Below are positions 7,510 through 15,859 of a stretch of DNA of 64,000 nucleotides, piece after piece. The notes beneath the pieces were generated by a model. The model was not told where the DNA came from. It did no database searches and saw only the letters and a program-made list of their open reading frames with translations. The translations under genes were made by a program, and so were the position numbers. The stretch's first letter is position 1, and the number at the start of each line of letters is the position of its first letter. The DNA comes from JAIVGV01 sp031425275 (GTDB taxonomy: Bacteria; Acidobacteriota; Blastocatellia; Pyrinomonadales; Pyrinomonadaceae). The stretch is taken from positions 52,050-116,049 of the forward strand of contig JANPJA010000124.1 of assembly GCA_031425275.1 (NCBI GenBank), given 5' to 3'.

Positions 7510-8880
7510 CTATTTCCTGTTCTTGAAGGCGTCGTAGAGTTCCGTGTGACGCGAGACGAGCGGGACTTGCCGGCCGTTGATGAAGAGGTGGCGGACGTTG
7601 GTGCGGGCTTCGAGGAGGTCGCCGTCGGTGACGACGAGGTTGGCGATCTTGCCCGCCTCGATGGAGCCGAGCTGCGCGCCCGCGCCGATGATCTGCGCCG
7701 GGTAGAGCGTGACGGCGCGCAGGGCCTCCGACTTCGACAGCCCGTGGGCCGCGGCCATGCCGGCGGTGTAGGGGAGGTTGCGCACCTCCGCGCCGGAGTC
7801 GCCCGTCGAGATGCAGAACCGGACGCCGGCGGCCGCGAGCTTCGACGCGCTCTCGTAGTTTTCGTCGTAGGGCGCGTCCTCGCGCGACGGCAGATTCAAG
7901 ACGCCGCTGAGGATGACGGGGACGTTTTTCTCCTTGAGGAACGCGGCCATCTTCCACGCCTCGTTGCCGCCCATGATGATGGGCTTCAACTTCATCTCCT
8001 CGGCGAAGCGGATGGCGGCGCGCATCTCGCCCTCGCGATCCGCCCGGAAGATGACGGGGCGCTCGCCGCGGATGTACGGGATGAGCGGCTCTAAGATCAC
8101 GTCGCGGTCAACGCGCGGGAGCTTGGCGTCGGCGTTGGCCGCGTCGAGCGCGCGGGCGTAGGCCCCGGCGTCGCGCAGCAGCTTGCGAATCTGCTCGGTC
8201 TGCCGGTCGCGCGCCTGCGCGGCGTCGCCCGCCGGCTGGCCCAGTTGCTGCGCGAGGAAGGCCGCGAAGCCGCCGCCGCCGCCCGTGCGCGGGAGGTTCA
8301 TGACGAGCGCGGCCGACTGCTGGATCGACATCTCGCGCGGCGTCGCGCCGAGCAGGTGGATGAGCGACGCCTGACCCGAAATCAGCCCGCCCGTCGGGGC
8401 GGTCAAAGCGGCCGTCACGCCGTTGACGCGCGTGACGCCGATCACCGAGGCGTGCGGGTTGACGCCGAGCAGCGCGACAATGTTCGGGTTGAGTTCGCCC
8501 AACTCCGACACGTCCACGTAGCCGGCAGCGCCCTGCGGGATTTCGACGAGGCCCATGTTGGTGCCGAGATCGATCATGCCGGGCGAGACCGCCAGGCCGC
8601 GCCCCTCGATGACGGTCGCGCCGCCGGGGACGGAGACGGCCGCGCCGACCGCCGCGATTTTGCCGTTGGTGATGACGACCGTGCCGTTCTCGATGTCGGC
8701 CCCGGCGGCCGTCACGATCCGCGCGCCGCGGATGGCGAAGGTGCCGGGCGTGCCCGACATGAAGGCCGGCCCCATGTTGCCCGAAGCGTTCTGCGCGAAG
8801 CCGGCGGCGGACGCGAGCAGGAGCGCGAGGAGCGCGGCGAGCGCGGCCGGCGCGACGCGGGCGCGTGGGTTACTTCTCAT
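7510..8880 (-). CDS. Secreted amidohydrolase-family protein lacking HxH
   Basis: This 456-residue protein has a signal peptide (LAALLALLLASAAGFAQ). Amidohydrolase features are clear: an N-terminal urease-like beta-sandwich (RGARIVTAAGADIENGTVV, GKIAAVG), SPGMIDLG, and a C-terminal SIEAGKIANLVVTDGDL. Active members have D-x-H-x-H after PG-[LM]-I; here it reads DLGTNMG, so both metal-binding His are gone. Other ligand positions (FRADRE, IMGGNEAW) also differ from active enzymes. It is probably a non-catalytic or strongly modified homologue. Its start overlaps the end of the upstream amidohydrolase by 11 bases, so the two are translationally coupled and may form a hetero-oligomer. Confidence 0.85.
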   Translation of the reverse strand: MRSNPRARVAPAALAALLALLLASAAGFAQNASGNMGPAFMSGTPGTFAIRGARIVTAAGADIENGTVVITNGKIAAVGAAVSVPGGATVIEGRGLAVSPGMIDLGTNMGLVEIPQGAAGYVDVSELGELNPNIVALLGVNPHASVIGVTRVNGVTAALTAPTGGLISGQASLIHLLGATPREMSIQQSAALVMNLPRTGGGGGFAAFLAQQLGQPAGDAAQARDRQTEQIRKLLRDAGAYARALDAANADAKLPRVDRDVILEPLIPYIRGERPVIFRADREGEMRAAIRFAEEMKLKPIIMGGNEAWKMAAFLKEKNVPVILSGVLNLPSREDAPYDENYESASKLAAAGVRFCISTGDSGAEVRNLPYTAGMAAAHGLSKSEALRAVTLYPAQIIGAGAQLGSIEAGKIANLVVTDGDLLEARTNVRHLFINGRQVPLVSRHTELYDAFKNRK

Positions 8881-10438
8881 TGTCGTGGCCTCCTTCGTCG
8901 TTCGAGCGATCGGCGGGGTGGTCGTCGTCTTCGTGCGAGCCGGCGTTGCGTTTGCGCACGCGCGGCGCGTCCGCGTCGTCGTCGTCCTGATGTCCGGGTC
9001 GCCGGCGTGCGGGGCCGCCGGGGGTGAGCGCGCCGCCCGCGCCGCCGGGGGCTTGGTTCGGCTCGGCCTTTTCGAGTTCCGCGCGCTCGCGCTTCAACTC
9101 CTCGCGCATGGCGAGATCGCGCGCGCGGTCGAAGAACATCTCGCCCTCGATGAAGGTGTGATCCACGCGCGAATAGACGCTGAAGGGGTGGCCGTTCCAG
9201 ACGGCGATGTCGGCGTCCTTGCCCACGTCAATCGACCCGGTGCGCGCCTCGACGCCGAGCTGGATGGCCGCGTTTAAGGTGATGAGGCGGAGCGACTCCT
9301 GCTCCGTGAGTCCGCCGTACTTCATCATCTTCGCGGCCTCGATGTTCATCCGGCGGCCGCGCTCCGACGAGTCGGAGTTGAGGGAGACGAGGATGCCGGC
9401 GCGCGTCATGACGGCGGCGGCGTAGGGGATGGCGTCGTAGGCTTCGATCTTGTAGGCCCAACTGTCGGCGAAGAGCGAGCCGCCCGCGCCGTGGCGCGCG
9501 ATCTCGGGCGCGACCTTGTAGCCTTCGAGGACGTGCTGCAAGGTCTTCACCTTGAAGCCGAACTCGTCGGCGAGGTTCAAGAGCATCAGCATCTCGTCGG
9601 AGCGGTAGCAGTGCGCGTGGACGAGCCGCTTGCCTTCGAGAACTTCGACCAGCGGTTCGAGTTGGAGGTCGCGGCGCGGCGGCGCGCCCGCGCGGTTGGC
9701 GCGGAACTCGTCCCACCCGCGCTTGTAGTTGCGCGCGCGCGTGAAGGCGTCGCGCAGGATTTGTTCCTGCCCCATGCGGGTCGCCGGGTAGCGCCGGGCG
9801 GGGACGGGCGCGCCGGGGAGCAGGAACGGGTTCTTGCGCGTGACGTTCTCGCCGAGCGCGAACTTGATTCCCGGCGGCGCGCCGAAGAACCACTCGCGGA
9901 TGGGCCGGCCGTACTTCGTCTTGACCACGGCGTTCTGCCCGCCGATGGTGTTGGCCGAGCCGTGGAGGATGTTGAGAGCCGTCACGCCCCCGGCGAGCGC
10001 GCGATAGACGTTGATGTCCGTCGGGTTCATCACGTCTTGGATGCGCACCATCGAGGTGACGGAGAGCGTCCCCTCGTTGATGGCGTCGGCGGCGGCGTGC
10101 GAGTGGGCGTCGATGATGCCGGGCGTGACGAACTTGCCGGTCGCGTCGATGACGCGCGCGCCCGCCCCGACGCGCAGGGCCGTGCCGACCGCCGCGATCT
10201 TGCCGTTGCGAATATGGATGTCGGCGTTCTGGATCGTGCCGTGCGAGGCCGTCAGGATGGTGGCGTTACGGATGACGGTCTCGCCCGCGCCGCCCGCCGG
10301 ACTCTCGCCCCCCGGCTCGGCCGCCGGCCGCGTCGGCTGCGGCTGACGGCCGCGCCGCCCCTGCGCGCGAACGCCCGCGCCCGCGAACGACGGCACGAGC
10401 GTCGCCAGTGCCAGAATGAATGCGGATAGTTTTCTCAT
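8870..10438 (-). CDS. Secreted metal-dependent amidohydrolase (imidazolonepropionase-like)
   Basis: The start chosen is ATG 10438, because GGAG lies 12 bases upstream and the product then opens with a normal signal peptide (MRKLSAFILALATLVPSFAG). An ATG at 10453 is in frame but spans the ribosome site. The mature protein keeps the metal motif TPGIIDAHSHAA near residue 115, later His positions (LVHAHCYRSDE, LQHVLEGYK) and the Asp in SLNSDSSERG, so it looks catalytically competent. A charged, Asp/His-rich tail (RRPGHQDDDDADAP) follows. Its substrate is unknown. It is the only apparently active member of a three-gene amidohydrolase operon. Confidence 0.88.
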   Translation of the reverse strand: MRKLSAFILALATLVPSFAGAGVRAQGRRGRQPQPTRPAAEPGGESPAGGAGETVIRNATILTASHGTIQNADIHIRNGKIAAVGTALRVGAGARVIDATGKFVTPGIIDAHSHAAADAINEGTLSVTSMVRIQDVMNPTDINVYRALAGGVTALNILHGSANTIGGQNAVVKTKYGRPIREWFFGAPPGIKFALGENVTRKNPFLLPGAPVPARRYPATRMGQEQILRDAFTRARNYKRGWDEFRANRAGAPPRRDLQLEPLVEVLEGKRLVHAHCYRSDEMLMLLNLADEFGFKVKTLQHVLEGYKVAPEIARHGAGGSLFADSWAYKIEAYDAIPYAAAVMTRAGILVSLNSDSSERGRRMNIEAAKMMKYGGLTEQESLRLITLNAAIQLGVEARTGSIDVGKDADIAVWNGHPFSVYSRVDHTFIEGEMFFDRARDLAMREELKRERAELEKAEPNQAPGGAGGALTPGGPARRRPGHQDDDDADAPRVRKRNAGSHEDDDHPADRSNDEGGHDNEK

Positions 10439-10456
10439 CTGCTCAATCTCCATTAA

Positions 10457-10566
10457 AAAGCCGTGACGGGTGAATCGTGACGGGTGACAAGTAAGAACCG
10501 TTCTCTCCCGTCAACCATCACGGTTGACGGGAGACGGTTTTCCTCCTGTCACCCGTCACTTGTTAC
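10457..10566. repeat. GTGACGG heptamer inverted repeat
   Basis: GTGACGGGTGAATCGTGACGGGTGAC (10463-10488) faces CTGTCACCCGTCACTTGTTACC (10546-10567). An inner pair, CTCCCGTCAACC/GGTTGACGGGAG, is at 10505-10532. The repeat separates two co-directional amidohydrolase genes. Confidence 0.7.
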
Positions 10567-10569
10567 CGT

Positions 10570-12663
10570 TTACGCTCCGGGCCGCGTCCCCGTAAACGTC
10601 GCCACGCCGAGCGGGGAGGTGGCCGTGCCCGTCATGGTGTTGCCGGCGGCCGTGCCCGCGAAATTCACCTCGGTGGATTGGCCCTCGATGTTGACGGTGG
10701 CGGTGAAGCGGAAGCCGTCCGCGCCGGCCGAGCCGTTGGCGAGATCAGCGGAGCCGAACGGGCTTTGCATCGCGCCCGTCAGGGCCGCGCCCTGCTGCCG
10801 CAGGTTGAGCGTGGCGGGGACTTGCTGCGTGCCTTCGATGGTGATGGTCAGCGTCCAAGTGCCGGTGAGTTGCCCGGCCGCGGCCCCGGACGGCGCGCCC
10901 GGCTCGCCGGCGGCGGGTGCGCTCCCCTGTCCGGGGGGCGGGCCGCCCGCGGCGCGCGTGCCGGTGAACGTGCCCGGCTCGCTCCCGACCATCTGCACCG
11001 ACCCGCGCATCTCGTTGCCGGTGATCGTGCCCGTGAAGGTGGCCTCGCTCGTCTGCGTCTGGTTGGTGACGGGGGCCGTGAACTTGATCTCGCCCGCCGC
11101 GCTCACCGAAGCGTTGGCGATCTGGGCGGAGCCTAAGTCGCCCTGAATGCCGCCCTGTAGCCGCTCGCCCTCTTGCCTGAGATTGAGCGTGACGGAGTCG
11201 TCGCGGTCGGGTCTGATTTTCACCCGCAGCGACCACGTGCCCGTGGCGACGCCCGCGCCGCCCGCCGCCCCGGCCGCCGGCGCGGCCGGGCGGAGATCGA
11301 CGGGCCGGCCGTCGATGAAGACGTGCGTGATCTGGCGCGTGCGCGCGAGCAGGTCGCCGCGCACCACCGTCAGGTTGGCGATCTTGCCCGCCTCAATCGT
11401 GCCGACCTGCTTGTCCACGTCGAACAACTCGGCGGCGCGCAGCGTCAAGGCGCGTAGGGCCTCGTCGCGCGCGAGTCCGGCGTCAACGGCGCGCGAGACG
11501 TTCGTCACGAAGTCCGCCATGTTGACGAGCCCGCCCGACTGGAAGGCGAAGCGGACGCCGGCCGCCGCGAGCCGGCCCGCGTTCTTGGGCGCGTCCGCGC
11601 GCTCGCGCAGCAGGCGCAGCGGGTCGGGGTCGGCGTCGGGCGTCGGGGCCGCCGTGCGGCGCGGGAAGTTGGCCGAGACGAGGACGGGGACTTTCTCCGT
11701 TGCCAGCCGCTCCGCCACCTTCCACGCCTCGCCGCCGCCGGAGATGATGACGCGGAGGTTGAACTCCTTGGCGAGATCGAGCGCACGCTCGATCTCGCGC
11801 TGGCGGTCGGCCGCCATGACGACCGGCATTGAGCGCGCGAGCGCGGGCTGGAGGGCCTGCATCGAGCGGTCGAGTTCGGGCCGGCGCATCCCGCGCGGGT
11901 TCCGCTCGTAGGCCTCGTTCACCTCGCGGTAGCGTTGCGCGTCGAGAAATAGCTGCCGGATGGCGGCGAAGACGCCGAGCTGCGAGCCGGGGTAGCCGCC
12001 CGAGCGCAGCGGCGTGAACCCGACGTGCAGGGCGACGGGCGAGCGGACGATCATGGCCTGCGGCGTGTCGCCCGCGAGGTTGATGAAGGCCGACTGGCCC
12101 GCGAAGATGCCGTCGCGCGGCGCGGTCAGGGCCGAGGTGATGCCGGCGCTTCTGGCCGCCTCGATCCCGTCGCCGCCGGGCCGGATGATGTCTTCGGCGC
12201 GCACTTCGGGTTGGAGTCCGGCGGGCTGCGTCGAATTGGGCGAGCCGGGGCCGGGCGAGCTTTGCGTCTGCGTGAGCAGGGCGATGCCGCCGCCGCCGCC
12301 GCCGCCCGCGGGCCGCGCCGCCGCCGCCGGGATGCCGAGGCTGGTGCTCGCGTCGATGAGGCCGGGGTAGATCGAGAGGCCCGCGCCGTCGATGATGCGC
12401 GCGTCGGCCGGGGCCGAGACGTTCGCGCCGACGGCCGCGATCAGGCCGTTGCGGATGACGACGGTGCCGCGCGCGATCTCCTGACCCGAGACGGGCACGA
12501 TGCGCGCGTTCGTGATGGCGTAGGTGTCAATGGCCGCGTTGCGCGCGGGGTTGAGTTGCTGCTGCGGCGCGCTCTGCTGCGCGCTCGCGCGCCGGAGCGC
12601 GGGCGCGAACGACAGCAGCACGGAGAGGGCGAGAAAAAGTCGCCTGAGTTGGAGTGTTCGCAT
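10570..12663 (-). CDS. Secreted amidohydrolase-like protein with duplicated C-terminal beta domains
   Basis: The start chosen is ATG 12663, with GAGAAG upstream and a signal peptide (LFLALSVLLSFAPALRRASAQ), giving 697 residues. The first 490 or so residues are amidohydrolase-like (ITNARIVPVSG, GLIAAVG, IEAGKIANLTVVRGDLL). The metal site is degenerate, however: YPGLIDASTSLG replaces D-x-H-x-H. A second unit follows as two tandem domains of about 95 residues. Each begins GTW[ST]L and has TLNLRQ[EQ]G followed by a final TFTGTR, so they are an internal duplication. These resemble small secreted beta-sandwich domains of unknown role. It is first in the minus-strand amidohydrolase cluster. Confidence 0.83.
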   Translation of the reverse strand: MRTLQLRRLFLALSVLLSFAPALRRASAQQSAPQQQLNPARNAAIDTYAITNARIVPVSGQEIARGTVVIRNGLIAAVGANVSAPADARIIDGAGLSIYPGLIDASTSLGIPAAAARPAGGGGGGGIALLTQTQSSPGPGSPNSTQPAGLQPEVRAEDIIRPGGDGIEAARSAGITSALTAPRDGIFAGQSAFINLAGDTPQAMIVRSPVALHVGFTPLRSGGYPGSQLGVFAAIRQLFLDAQRYREVNEAYERNPRGMRRPELDRSMQALQPALARSMPVVMAADRQREIERALDLAKEFNLRVIISGGGEAWKVAERLATEKVPVLVSANFPRRTAAPTPDADPDPLRLLRERADAPKNAGRLAAAGVRFAFQSGGLVNMADFVTNVSRAVDAGLARDEALRALTLRAAELFDVDKQVGTIEAGKIANLTVVRGDLLARTRQITHVFIDGRPVDLRPAAPAAGAAGGAGVATGTWSLRVKIRPDRDDSVTLNLRQEGERLQGGIQGDLGSAQIANASVSAAGEIKFTAPVTNQTQTSEATFTGTITGNEMRGSVQMVGSEPGTFTGTRAAGGPPPGQGSAPAAGEPGAPSGAAAGQLTGTWTLTITIEGTQQVPATLNLRQQGAALTGAMQSPFGSADLANGSAGADGFRFTATVNIEGQSTEVNFAGTAAGNTMTGTATSPLGVATFTGTRPGA

Positions 12664-13036
12664 GGTCTTCTCGGAACCTTCGGCGCGGCCCGCGGGGGAA
12701 GTCGGCGGGCGCGCGACCAAGTTAAGTCACGCGCCGCGTGTCGTCCCCGTAGCCGGGAGCAAATTTGTAAAGACGAAGAGGGGGTAAGCGACACCCGACG
12801 CCGCCCGGACTCGGCGGGCGCTAAGAGCGCGGAGAGTCCGAAGCGAAAACCGAAACTGTTATGCCGGGTGAACTGTTACGCGTGCGGCATTGTAAAGTTT
12901 CGCGCGCGCGCCCGCAACGATTATTTCCGCCGCAATGGCGCGGCCGAAAAAACGGACGGCGCGCGATGCTGTAGCATCGCGCGCCGTCTTTCGGATGGGG
13001 TCGGGTGCGCCGTCGCCCCGAACGGTTTAGGAGCTA
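12664..13036. other. Spacer upstream of the amidohydrolase cluster
   Basis: Apart from the hairpin at 12955-12988, the spacer shows no repeat or open frame with protein-like composition. It should hold the promoter of the amidohydrolase operon, but I could not identify a convincing -35/-10 pair. Confidence 0.4.
12955..12988 (-). terminator. Intrinsic terminator of the BON lipoprotein gene
   Basis: A perfect 16-bp stem, GACGGCGCGCGATGCT with its complement, spans 12955-12970 and 12973-12988 around a 2-base gap. It is followed on the minus strand by CGTTTTTTCGG, the U-tract expected for transcripts from the BON gene. Confidence 0.8.
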
Positions 13037-13585
13037 TTAGCCCTTGCGATTGGCGTTGTTGGAGTTCTTCAAGTTGTCGTCGTCGTCGTCCTTGTCGCCG
13101 TCGGCTTTAAGGGTGAGCTGGTTCTTGACGCTCTTGACGCCGTCGATGGCCTTGGCCGTGGCTTCGGCTTTCGTCTTCTGCGCGGCGTTGGCGACCGTGC
13201 CGCGGAGCGTGACCGCGGCGTTGTCGATATCGACGTTGATGGTCGAGTCGCGGAGATCGTCGGCGGTCATCAGCGCGCTCTTCGTCTTGATGTGGAGCCA
13301 GCCGTCCTTGAGGCCCGAGCCGACGGTGTCGCCCGCGTCCTTGGCCTCGCGGCCGTAGCGATCCTTCTCGCGCTCGTACTCGGCCTCCGAGATGTTGGCG
13401 TTATAGGCGCGGCGGTTCGAGTTCGCCGTGTTCATGTTGGCCGCGTTCATGTTGCCCCCGGCGTTCATGTTGGCGCGGTTCATGTTCGAGAGGTTGGCGT
13501 TGGAGTTGTTGGTGGCGTCGCCGGCACAGGCCGACGCGAGCGCGAGTAACGCGCTACCAAGTGCGATTGCTGCTAGTCTCTTCAT
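13037..13585 (-). CDS. Asn-rich lipoprotein with BON domain
   Basis: The 182-residue protein starts MKRLAAIALGSALLALASAC, a lipoprotein signal with lipobox LASAC. It continues with an Asn/Met/Ala low-complexity segment (about 25-60, repeats of NMN and ANMN) and then a BON domain (about 90-165: KTKSALMTADDLRDSTINVD, VTLRGTVANAAQKTKA, VKSVKNQLTL). The C-terminus is a Asp run followed by Asn/Lys. BON domains bind membranes or phospholipids and are often stress-related (OsmY type). It is likely anchored in the envelope. It is monocistronic, with its own terminator at 12955. Confidence 0.85.
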   Translation of the reverse strand: MKRLAAIALGSALLALASACAGDATNNSNANLSNMNRANMNAGGNMNAANMNTANSNRRAYNANISEAEYEREKDRYGREAKDAGDTVGSGLKDGWLHIKTKSALMTADDLRDSTINVDIDNAAVTLRGTVANAAQKTKAEATAKAIDGVKSVKNQLTLKADGDKDDDDDNLKNSNNANRKG

Positions 13586-13919
13586 CTTCTATCTCCTGTT
13601 GAGTCCGAAAAGTATTAACCCCTTGCTCGGCGACCCGAACGCCGTCGAGCATCACCCGCGGGCGAAGCGCGAAGACCCGGCTCGCGAAATCAGAACGCGC
13701 GGGGAACAAAAACTTTCACCCCTTGCACGTAATTCGTACGGGACTGGGCCGGTGTCAAGATAAATGGCAACAGCCGTGCCGGTCGGGAAGCTGTTAGCAG
13801 TTAGCTGTTAGCTCTTAGCCCGGAGGGGAAAAGGCGCAGCTTAATTTATCCGCGCCCCGGTTTCAAAGCACACCCACCGCCGACTGCTTGGCTAACGGCT
13901 AACGGCTAACCGCTAACCG
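13586..13919. repeat. Spacer with TTAGCTG/GGCTAAC heptamer inverted repeat
   Basis: 13793-13820 carries GTTAGCAGTTAGCTGTTAGC, and 13890-13920 carries GGCTAACGGCTAACGGCTAA and further copies, its complement. The remainder (13586-13790) is the presumed promoter region of the BON gene. No gene is seen. Confidence 0.7.
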
Positions 13920-14207
13920 CTACCACTTAACCGATCCTTCTTTCGTGGTGTCGATCTCGGCGGTCTGCGGCGGGGCCTCGCCGAAGAGGTGGCCCTTCAT
14001 GTTGGCGAAGAGGAACTCCTGCGCGTCGGGGTTCATCAGGTCGAGGCCGTAGTGGTTAATGATCTGCGTCTGCTTTTGCAGCCAGTCGCGCCAGCAGACC
14101 TGACAGATTTCCGTCGCGACGCGCTGCCCCAACTCGGTCGGCAGCGGCGCGAATCCGAGCGGGGCGCGCCGCTCCCCGCAGTGCTTACACTTGATGTCGT
14201 CAGCCAT
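13920..14207 (-). CDS. YggX-like (Fe(II)-trafficking/oxidative damage protection) protein with N-terminal CxxC
   Basis: The start chosen is ATG 14207, behind AAGGAG (about 14219), giving 95 residues. The core PTELGQRV...WLQKQTQIINHYGLDLMNP matches the YggX family, which has ELG-[KQ]-R and W-x3-QT-x-[LI]IN. Those proteins protect Fe-S clusters and are linked to iron handling. Unlike gammaproteobacterial YggX, this one opens with CKHCGE, and another Cys pair (CQVC) lies in the middle, so a zinc or iron site is possible. It lies just downstream of a peroxiredoxin gene on the same strand, which fits an oxidative stress role. Confidence 0.75.
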   Translation of the reverse strand: MADDIKCKHCGERRAPLGFAPLPTELGQRVATEICQVCWRDWLQKQTQIINHYGLDLMNPDAQEFLFANMKGHLFGEAPPQTAEIDTTKEGSVKW

Positions 14208-14257
14208 GTCGTGTCGATCTCCTTGCCGCGAATTATAGACGCTCGCGCCCGCCCGCG

Positions 14258-14731
14258 TCACACCCGCGCGGCGCGGATGGCCTCGATGATCTCGGCGTCG
14301 CGCGGGCGGAACAGAGAGAGTGTTTGGGCCTTGTTGTGCCGCACGACGCCTTGCGCGTCGATGACGACGACGACCCGCGCGGCCCGGCCCGGCAGCCACG
14401 ACTTCGCGCCGTAGAGGCGGCTCACCTCGCCCTTGGGGTCGGAGAGCAGGCGCAGCGGGAGCGAGTGGTGGGCGGCGAATTTTCCGTGCGACTCCGCCGA
14501 ATCGGTCGAGACGCCGACCACCTCCGCGCCCGTCTCGCGGTACAGTTCCCAGTTGTCGCGCACCGAGCACATCTGCCGCGTGCAGACCGGCGTCTCGTCG
14601 CCGGGGTAGAAGAGCAGCACGACGGTGCGGCCCCGCTGATCGGAGAGCCGCCAGTCGCGGCCCTCGCCGTCTGTGAGCGAGAAGTCGGGCGCGCTCGCGC
14701 CGACGCCCGCTCCTTCGTTGGTTTTACTCAT
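14258..14731 (-). CDS. Peroxiredoxin, BCP/AhpC-TSA type
   Basis: The start is ATG 14731 (MSKTNEGAG), giving 157 residues, the usual BCP length; a longer open frame upstream has no protein-like content. The thioredoxin fold includes PDFSLTDGEGRDWRLSDQRG, then the active site FYPGDETPVCTRQMC. The peroxidatic Cys is in TPVC, and a second Cys five residues later is placed as in BCP two-Cys enzymes. GVSTDSAESHGKF and LLSDPKGEVSRLYGA follow. It reduces H2O2 and organic peroxides in the cytoplasm. It sits in a same-strand row with the radical SAM and YggX-like genes. Confidence 0.9.
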   Translation of the reverse strand: MSKTNEGAGVGASAPDFSLTDGEGRDWRLSDQRGRTVVLLFYPGDETPVCTRQMCSVRDNWELYRETGAEVVGVSTDSAESHGKFAAHHSLPLRLLSDPKGEVSRLYGAKSWLPGRAARVVVVIDAQGVVRHNKAQTLSLFRPRDAEIIEAIRAARV

Positions 14732-14784
14732 GGGCTTACCTTGCGTTTCTCCCGGCGGCCGGGCGGCGAAACTCTCCCTTCCCG

Positions 14785-15840
14785 TTACGGTTGATAATCT
14801 CTCACATCCTTGAACGGCGTCGCCGGGTCGGTGAAGTCGGGCCGGTAATAATGAGACGCGCCGTCGTACTCCTGCATCCAGCCCTCTTCCATGCCGAGTT
14901 CTTCGAGGAGCGAGACGGCGCGCTCCCACTCGCGCTCGGAGATGCGGCGCGAGAGGAGGATGTAGCGCTCGTCGGTCGCGGCCTTGTTCGTCGCGTAGTA
15001 TTGGGCCATCAAAGAGACGGCGACGCGCGGGCCGAGATGTTCCCTGATCCAGTGGAGCGACTGGCGCACGCCCGCGAGATCGTTTGGCAGCACTAGCAAG
15101 CGGACGACGAGGCCGCGGCGCAGGAGTCCCGCGCCGTCGAAGACTAGAGAGTCGCCGGTCTGCCGGAACATCTCGGCGAGGGCGCGGCGCGCGTGCTCCG
15201 CGTAAGCGGGGACTTTCGAGTAGGCGGAGCCTTCCGCCGAGTCCGCGTATTTGAGATCGGGGAGATACACGTCAACCACACGGTCGAGCAGCCGCAGCAC
15301 TTCGACCGAGTCATACGTGTTCGTGTTATAGACGATGGGCAGTCGCAGGCCGCGTCCGGCGGCGATCAAAACCGCGCGGGCCAACTGCGGGGCGAAGTGG
15401 GTGGGCGAGACGAAGTTGATGTTGTGGCAGCCGCGCGCTTGCAGTTCGAGCATCATGGAGGCTAAGCGTTCGTGCGTCACCTCGTTCTTGATCTGCTCGC
15501 GGTGCGTCTGCGAAATCTGGTAGTTCTGGCAATAGACGCAGCGCAGGTTGCAGTTGCCGAAGAAGATGTTGCCCGCGCCGCGCGTCCCCGTCAGCGCGGG
15601 CTCCTCGCCGAAGTGCGCGGTGTATGAGGAGACGATCGGGAGCGCGGCCGAGTAGCAACGCGCCAGTTCGCCGCGCGTGCGGTCGTTGCCGCAGTCGAGC
15701 GGGCAGACCGTGCAGGCGCGGAGCAAACTCTCCAACGCCTCGACGCGGCGCGCCAGCTCGCCCGACTCGTAGAGCGCGAGGTAAGAGGGCCGGAAGTCGT
15801 CCGCTTCGATCATGCCGCTGGCAGTGTCCGTTTCGTTCAT
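14785..15840 (-). CDS. Radical SAM protein, PflX/PflA-like
   Basis: The protein has 351 residues. The radical SAM cluster motif is C-x3-C-x2-C in GNCNLRCVYCQNYQISQ (about 95-110). An extra Cys pattern, CTVCPLDCGNDR, lies before it (about residues 43-54), as in COG1313 proteins annotated as uncharacterised Fe-S proteins related to pyruvate formate-lyase activase. VYNTNTYDSVEVL and DVYLPDLKY are further family landmarks. The substrate is unknown; no glycyl radical enzyme is visible nearby. It is followed by the peroxiredoxin (53-base gap) and preceded by the DUF2721 gene (19-base gap), so the group is likely one operon. Confidence 0.87.
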   Translation of the reverse strand: MNETDTASGMIEADDFRPSYLALYESGELARRVEALESLLRACTVCPLDCGNDRTRGELARCYSAALPIVSSYTAHFGEEPALTGTRGAGNIFFGNCNLRCVYCQNYQISQTHREQIKNEVTHERLASMMLELQARGCHNINFVSPTHFAPQLARAVLIAAGRGLRLPIVYNTNTYDSVEVLRLLDRVVDVYLPDLKYADSAEGSAYSKVPAYAEHARRALAEMFRQTGDSLVFDGAGLLRRGLVVRLLVLPNDLAGVRQSLHWIREHLGPRVAVSLMAQYYATNKAATDERYILLSRRISEREWERAVSLLEELGMEEGWMQEYDGASHYYRPDFTDPATPFKDVRDYQP

Positions 15841-15859
15841 GCCGTTTCGTTCGCGCGCG

